From positions 1 to 40,867 of the forward strand of contig JANXSM010000132.1 in assembly GCA_025352665.1 (NCBI GenBank): DNA of 40,867 nt, read 5' to 3'. The translations under genes and the position numbers were made by a program. Positions 36,275 to 40,867 of this stretch are shown here, piece by piece. The DNA is from Rhodospirillales bacterium (GTDB taxonomy: Bacteria > Pseudomonadota > Alphaproteobacteria > Acetobacterales > Acetobacteraceae). Below the pieces are notes generated by a model. It searched no databases. It saw nothing but the letters and a program-made list of their open reading frames with translations, and was not told the origin of the DNA. The stretch's first letter is position 1. Each line of letters opens with the position of its first letter.

Positions 36275-37462
36275 AGTCATGAGCGCCGCCACGCCTGGCA
36301 GCGTCTTGCCTTCCAGCCACTCCAGAAACGCCCCGCCCGCCGACGAGACATAGGTGAGCTGGTCCAGAACCCCGGCATGGCGCAGCGCCGAGACGGTATC
36401 CCCGCCACCGGCCACGCTGCGCAAATGCCCGTTCGCGGTTGCCGACGCCACACCCACCGCCAGCAAGGTGGTGGCGGCATCGAACGGCGGGGTCTCGAAG
36501 GCGCCGAGCGGGCCGTTCCACACCAACGTGCGGACGTTGGCGAGACGGTCAACCAAGGCCTGCGCACTGCGCGGCCCCACATCCAGTATCATCGCGTCAT
36601 CCGGGATCGAGTCGACATCGACAATGCGGGTCGAGGCATGCGGGCGGAACTCGACAGCCGTCACCGCATCCACCGGCAGCACGATCTCACAGCCCGCAGC
36701 CTTCGCTCGCGCGACGATCTCGCGTGCGGTGTCGTGCATCTCGGCCTCCTGCAGCGACTTGCCGACCGAAACGCCCGCCGCCGCCAGGAACGTGTTCGCC
36801 ATCGCCCCGCCGATCACCAGAATATCCACCCGACCCACGAGATTGCCGAGCAAGGCGAGCTTGGTCGAAACCTTGGACCCGCCGACCACAGCCATCAACG
36901 GCCGCTCCGGCGTGCCGAGCGCTGCTTCCAGCGCCTCCAACTCCGCCTGCATCAGCCGTCCGGCGTAGGAGGGCAACAGATGCGCCACGCCCTCGGTGCT
37001 GGCGTGGGCGCGGTGGGCTGCGGAAAACGCATCGTTGACAAAAATATCGGCAAGCTTGGCAAGCTCCCCGGCCATCGCCGCGTCGTTGGTCTCCTCGCCG
37101 GCATGAAACCGCGTGTTCTCGAGCACCGCGACATCGCCCGGCGACAGCCGCTCGATCACCTGCTGCGCCTGCACGCCGATGCAGTCATCGGCGAAATGCA
37201 CGGGCCGCCCGAGCACCTCGCCAAGGGCCGCGGCCATCGGCGCCAGCGACATCTCCTTCACGCGGCGACCCTTCGGCCGATCGAAATGGCTACACACGAT
37301 CACCTTGGCACCGTTGGCCATCAGTTCGCGTATGGTCGGCAACAGCCGTTCGATACGGGTAAGGTCGGAGATCTTGCCGTCGCGCACGGGAACATTGAGG
37401 TCCGCGCGCACCAAGACGCGCTTGCCGCGAACGTCCAGACCATCCAGCGTGCGCACGGCCAT
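36272..37462 (-). CDS. pgk: Phosphoglycerate kinase
   Basis: The 396-residue product is PGK. It has the N-domain substrate site [14 protein letters not shown] near residue 20, SHFDRPKG with basic patch residues, and NTRFHAGE. The interdomain [17 protein letters not shown] and C-domain nucleotide loop [11 protein letters not shown] follow. It transfers phosphate between 1,3-bisphosphoglycerate and ADP in glycolysis or the Calvin cycle. The ATG at 37462 lies two bases after the gap stop; an upstream in-frame extension to 37519 overlaps gap and is rejected. Its TAG stop is supplied by the end of the MITE-like element. Confidence 0.98.
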   Translation of the reverse strand: MAVRTLDGLDVRGKRVLVRADLNVPVRDGKISDLTRIERLLPTIRELMANGAKVIVCSHFDRPKGRRVKEMSLAPMAAALGEVLGRPVHFADDCIGVQAQQVIERLSPGDVAVLENTRFHAGEETNDAAMAGELAKLADIFVNDAFSAAHRAHASTEGVAHLLPSYAGRLMQAELEALEAALGTPERPLMAVVGGSKVSTKLALLGNLVGRVDILVIGGAMANTFLAAAGVSVGKSLQEAEMHDTAREIVARAKAAGCEIVLPVDAVTAVEFRPHASTRIVDVDSIPDDAMILDVGPRSAQALVDRLANVRTLVWNGPLGAFETPPFDAATTLLAVGVASATANGHLRSVAGGGDTVSALRHAGVLDQLTYVSSAGGAFLEWLEGKTLPGVAALMT

Positions 37463-37464
37463 GA

Positions 37465-38478
37465 TCACAGGCTCCCGAGCAAAGCGGCGGTGTCTGACAT
37501 CCGGTTCGAGAAGCCCCACTCGTTGTCATACCAGCTGAGCACGCGCACCAGCCCGCCATCGACCACCGCCGTCTGCGTCGCATCGAAGGTGGACGACGCT
37601 GCCACATGGTTGAAGTCGCTGCTCACCAAAGGCTGCGTGTTGTAGTCGAGGATCCCTTTGAGCGCGCCTTCGGAGGCCGCCTTCATCGCAGCATTGATCT
37701 CCTGCTTGGTCGGCGTCCGCGTCAGCACGACATCCAGGCTGACCAGCGAGACGTTCGGCGTCGGCACGCGGATCGATGAGCCGTCCAGCTTGCCGGCAAG
37801 CTCGGGCATCACCAGCCCCATCGCCTTGGCGGCTCCGGTCGACGACGGGATCATCGACAACGCGGCAGCCCGTGCGCGGTGCAAATCCTTGTGCAGCGTG
37901 TCCAGCACCGGCTGGTCGCCGGTGTAGCTGTGGATCGTTACCATATAACCGCGCTCGATGCCGAAATTGTCGTGCAGCACCTTGGCCACCGGCGCCAGAC
38001 AGTTGGTGGTGCAAGACGCGTTCGAGACGACCGTCATATCCTTGGTCAGCACATGGTGGTTGACGCCGTAAACAATGGTGGCGTCGGCGCCATCGCCGGG
38101 AGCCGAGATCAACACCTTGCGCGCGCCAGCCTGCAGCAGCGCAGACGCTTGCTCCTTGGTGGTGAACCGGCCCGTGCATTCCATCGCAACGTCAATGCCC
38201 TGATATGGCACCTTGGTCGGGTCGCGCTCTGCGCTGACCGTGATCGGGCCATAAATGCGGCCGTTGTGGTGAACCGTGATGGCATTGCCTTCCACCACCA
38301 CTTCGCCGGGGAAGCGGCCGTGCACGCTGTCGTAGCGCAGCAAATGGGCGTTGGCCTCAACCGAGCCGAGGTCGTTGATCGCAGCGACCTCCACGTCGGT
38401 GCGCCCGCTCTCGACAATGGCCCGAAGAACCAGGCGCCCAATGCGACCAAACCCGTTGATCGCCACCTTCACAGCCAT
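37465..38478 (-). CDS. gap: Glyceraldehyde-3-phosphate dehydrogenase, type I
   Basis: The 337-residue product has the NAD-binding start INGFGRIGR at 7-15, catalytic Cys156 in SNASCTTNC, the His-bearing [10 protein letters not shown] and the end [12 protein letters not shown]. Its second strand ends in AAINDLG, where Asp favours NAD over NADP. It interconverts glyceraldehyde-3-phosphate and 1,3-bisphosphoglycerate, feeding pgk. AGGAAGGG lies before the ATG, 18 bases after the tkt stop. Confidence 0.98.
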   Translation of the reverse strand: MAVKVAINGFGRIGRLVLRAIVESGRTDVEVAAINDLGSVEANAHLLRYDSVHGRFPGEVVVEGNAITVHHNGRIYGPITVSAERDPTKVPYQGIDVAMECTGRFTTKEQASALLQAGARKVLISAPGDGADATIVYGVNHHVLTKDMTVVSNASCTTNCLAPVAKVLHDNFGIERGYMVTIHSYTGDQPVLDTLHKDLHRARAAALSMIPSSTGAAKAMGLVMPELAGKLDGSSIRVPTPNVSLVSLDVVLTRTPTKQEINAAMKAASEGALKGILDYNTQPLVSSDFNHVAASSTFDATQTAVVDGGLVRVLSWYDNEWGFSNRMSDTAALLGSL

Positions 38479-38496
38479 AATCCAATCCCTTCCTAC

Positions 38497-40533
38497 TCAA
38501 CCAAGCCGCTTTTTGACCGCAGCGACGATCGCATCCGGCGTTATGCCGAAATGGCGATAAAGTTCCTCGAATGGCGCCGAAGCCCCAAAACCAGTCATGC
38601 CGATGAAGATACCGTCCGGGCCGAGCCAACGTTCCCACCCAAAACCGACACCAGCCTCGACGCCGACGCGCAGCGCGCCGCCCAGCACTTCCGCCCGATA
38701 GGCCTCGTCCTGCGCTGCGAACAATTCCCAGCACGGCAGCGACACCACGGCGACCGGAATACCCTCACCGGCCAAAAGCTCGCGTGCCGCCATGGCGATG
38801 GCAACCTCGCTGCCCGTGGCGATCAGCGTGGCCTGGCGCGGCCCGCCGGCTTCGGCCATCACATAGCCGCCGCGCGCACTGCGGTTCTCCGCCGTGTCGG
38901 TGCGCAACGTCGGCAGCGCCTGGCGCGACAGGGCGATCAGGCTCGGCCCATCGGCCCTGCGTATCGCGAGTTCCCAGCATTCCGCGGTTTCCATCGCATC
39001 CGCCGGGCGGAGCATCCACACGCCTGGCATGGCACGCAGGCTGGCCAGATGCTCGACTGGCTGATGGGTCGGGCCATCTTCGCCAAGTCCGATGCTGTCA
39101 TGCGTCAGCACATGGATCACGCGTATGCGCATCAGCGCCGCCAGCCGCAGAGCGGGGCGCATGTAGTCGGTGAACACGAAGAACGTGCCGGAATACGGGA
39201 TCAGCCCACCATGCAACGCAAGGCCGTTCATGGCCGCGGCCATGCCGTGCTCGCGGATGCCGTAATAGATGTAGCGGCCGGCAAAATTGCCCGGCGCCAC
39301 GCAGGCCATGCCCTTGACCAAAGTGAGGTTGGATCCGGTCAGGTCAGCTGAACCGCCGATCAGCTCCGGCACCGCAGGGATCAGCGCCTCAAGCGCCTTC
39401 TGGCTCGCCTGGCGCGAGGCGATCTTCGGCCGGTGCTCGGCGATATCAGAGCGGAGGGCGGCGATGACCTCGTGGAAATTCTCCGGCAGCCGCCCGGCCA
39501 TCACACGCTCGAACTCGGCGCGCATCGGGTGATGGGCCAGCCGCTTCAACCAGGCGCGCCGCGCCGTGGCGCCGCGCGAGCCTGCGGCGCGCCACGGCTC
39601 GGCGATCCCTTCCGGCACTTCGAACGGCGGATGGTTCCACCCCAGCGCCGCCTTGGCAGCCTGCGCCTCCACCGGTCCCAGCGGAGACCCATGGGCCGCC
39701 GATGTGCCCGCCTTGGTCGGCGCACCCAGGCCGATGATGGTGCGACACGCAATCAACGTCGGTTTGGTCGAGCGCATCGCGGACGAAATCGCCGCGGCGA
39801 TTTCCGTGGCATCATGACCGTCCACGCGCTTCACCGCCCAGCCCGAGGCGGCGAAGCGCTTCAGCTGGTCGTCCGAGGACGACAGGCTGACGCTTCCGTC
39901 GATGCTGATGGAATTGTCGTCCCACAGCACGGTGAGCTTGGCGAGCTTCAGATGACCGGCGAGGCTGATTGCCTCCTGGCTGATGCCTTCCATCAGATCG
40001 CCATCGCCGCAGGTGACCCAGGTGCGATGATCGACCAGCGAGCGGCCGAACCGCGCCGCCAGCAGACGCTCGGCGATTGCCATGCCCACGGCGGTGGCGA
40101 GGCCCTGGCCCAGCGGTCCGGTGGTGGTCTCGATGCCCGGATGTTCGCCGTATTCGGGATGACCGGCGGCAGGGGAGTGCAGCTGGCGGAAGCGCTTCAG
40201 CACCTCGATGTCCATGCCCTCATGGCCGGTCAGGTGCAGCAGCGCGTACAGCAGCATCGAGCCGTGGCCGCCGGACAGCACGAATCGGTCCCGGTCCGGC
40301 CAGCGGGGGTCGGCTGCGTCGAATTTATGAAACCGGGTCCACAACGATGTCGCGACATCGGCCATGCCCATGGGCATGCCCGGATGGCCGGCCTTCGCCC
40401 GCTCTACCGCATCGATGGCGAGTGCCCGGATGGCGTCCGCCATCCTTCGTTCCGCAGTCATCGGCCGCGCAAGAATGGCCGCCTGAACCGCCAGGGCGGG
40501 ATTGTCTTCCGAAACTTCGGTGATCGATGCCAT
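38497..40533 (-). CDS. tkt: Transketolase
   Basis: The 678-residue product is a full-length transketolase. It has the thiamine-diphosphate motif GDGDLMEG at 166-173, an early [11 protein letters not shown] with the active-site His, [12 protein letters not shown], and the pyrimidine-domain TLIATGSEV near the C-terminus. It exchanges two-carbon units in the pentose phosphate and Calvin cycles. The ATG at 40533 has GGGAGG six bases upstream; a TTG one codon earlier is also in frame. It leads the tkt-gap-pgk operon. Confidence 0.98.
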   Translation of the reverse strand: MASITEVSEDNPALAVQAAILARPMTAERRMADAIRALAIDAVERAKAGHPGMPMGMADVATSLWTRFHKFDAADPRWPDRDRFVLSGGHGSMLLYALLHLTGHEGMDIEVLKRFRQLHSPAAGHPEYGEHPGIETTTGPLGQGLATAVGMAIAERLLAARFGRSLVDHRTWVTCGDGDLMEGISQEAISLAGHLKLAKLTVLWDDNSISIDGSVSLSSSDDQLKRFAASGWAVKRVDGHDATEIAAAISSAMRSTKPTLIACRTIIGLGAPTKAGTSAAHGSPLGPVEAQAAKAALGWNHPPFEVPEGIAEPWRAAGSRGATARRAWLKRLAHHPMRAEFERVMAGRLPENFHEVIAALRSDIAEHRPKIASRQASQKALEALIPAVPELIGGSADLTGSNLTLVKGMACVAPGNFAGRYIYYGIREHGMAAAMNGLALHGGLIPYSGTFFVFTDYMRPALRLAALMRIRVIHVLTHDSIGLGEDGPTHQPVEHLASLRAMPGVWMLRPADAMETAECWELAIRRADGPSLIALSRQALPTLRTDTAENRSARGGYVMAEAGGPRQATLIATGSEVAIAMAARELLAGEGIPVAVVSLPCWELFAAQDEAYRAEVLGGALRVGVEAGVGFGWERWLGPDGIFIGMTGFGASAPFEELYRHFGITPDAIVAAVKKRLG

Positions 40534-40867
40534 CAAAAGCCTCCCTAGCGTGGCGTTCTCCTATAAGCCGCCCGCCCGCCCTGCAAGCCCAAGCGAACAT
40601 CGGATCATGCGCTCCCCCCATTCGCAGGCCTTTTGCGCCGCAAAACAGCCTCGACTCGCAAGCCGGCGACACCCGCGGAGGTCCTGCCCGGAAAATACGG
40701 TAGTGTCTCAGCTTGAAATCCATGGGCGCCCCTTGCACCTAAGATAGTGACCTCGACCACAATGGTGTTCCGCGGTCTGCGACCCACATCCGGTAATGCC
40801 TGGGAGAGTAACAGCTAATTTGACGGAATCGGGAATTGCCGTTACCCGCTTTTCCAGCGGGTAACGG
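40534..40867. other. Upstream region of tkt with hairpin at window edge
   Basis: These 334 bases should include the tkt promoter. A perfect twelve-base stem at 40839-40850 with 40856-40867 (loop TTTCC) ends exactly at the window edge and could be the terminator of a plus-strand transcript or of a neighbour beyond the window. No protein gene is convincing. Bases 40704-40815 can form a loose long-range pairing on the plus strand, so a small RNA cannot be excluded. Confidence 0.5.

Noticed and set aside
40690-40838. Possible 6S RNA (ssrS) upstream of tkt on the plus strand
   Set aside because: A TTCCGCGGT segment and loose long-range pairing recall 6S RNA, and ssrS can lie near tkt in alphaproteobacteria. 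The closing stem gives only about 114 bases and the central bubble is not convincing. A covariance-model search of 40650-40867 plus flanking sequence would decide.

Overview
The window is GC-rich, tightly packed bacterial chromosome. The start-stop overlaps (ATGA, TGATG), a solitary rpsD, a tkt-gap-pgk operon and a Rhizobium-type (ReAII-like) asparaginase suggest an alphaproteobacterium. Acetobacteraceae/Rhodospirillales is my best guess from sequence style only. I see no rRNA, tRNA, CRISPR array, transposase, integrase or phage gene.

Region 1 (about 1-17550) is a catabolic island transcribed outward from a 72-base divergent promoter (9719-9790). The leftward operon, in transcription order, is a hydantoin/Asp-Glu racemase, an SDR dehydrogenase, a FAD/NAD(P)-binding monooxygenase-like protein, a complete dipeptide-type ABC importer (binding protein, two permeases, fused double ATPase) and a gamma-glutamyltransferase-family hydrolase. 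The rightward arm is an N-carbamoyl-D-amino-acid hydrolase, a YtcJ-type amidohydrolase, two more permeases, a second family-5 binding protein and an AtzA/cytosine-deaminase-type amidohydrolase. It has no ATPase of its own. Clusters of tiny GC-rich hairpins close both arms (1-80 and 17475-17552). The content fits uptake and stepwise hydrolysis of cyclic ureides, hydantoins or related amides, but no recognisable hydantoinase is present.

Region 2 (about 17650-29730) is a second divergent block around 23097-23190. Leftward: an NMT1/THI5-like binding protein, MsrB, 2,2-dialkylglycine decarboxylase (DgdA), a glutamine-synthetase-family ligase, an isochorismatase-family cysteine hydrolase and a 201-residue unknown. 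Rightward: the matching ABC ATPase and permease, an MFS exporter, a long GTP-cyclohydrolase-II-like protein that looks like URC1, uracil phosphoribosyltransferase, and a group II PLP decarboxylase. URC1 plus uracil phosphoribosyltransferase is the signature pair of the URC uracil-catabolic route known from the yeast Lachancea kluyveri. Regions 1 and 2 together look like a specialised nitrogen-scavenging zone for ureides, pyrimidines and alpha,alpha-disubstituted amino acids.

Region 3 (29732-40867) is mostly housekeeping on the minus strand: prfC, an orphan family-5 binding protein, asparaginase II, rpsD with a strong terminator, two small unknown proteins, then the tkt-gap-pgk operon. A 104-base element with 14-base inverted ends flanked by TA (36171-36274) overlaps the pgk stop codon and looks like a MITE. 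Two partial relatives lie at 10730-10768 and 34266-34291.
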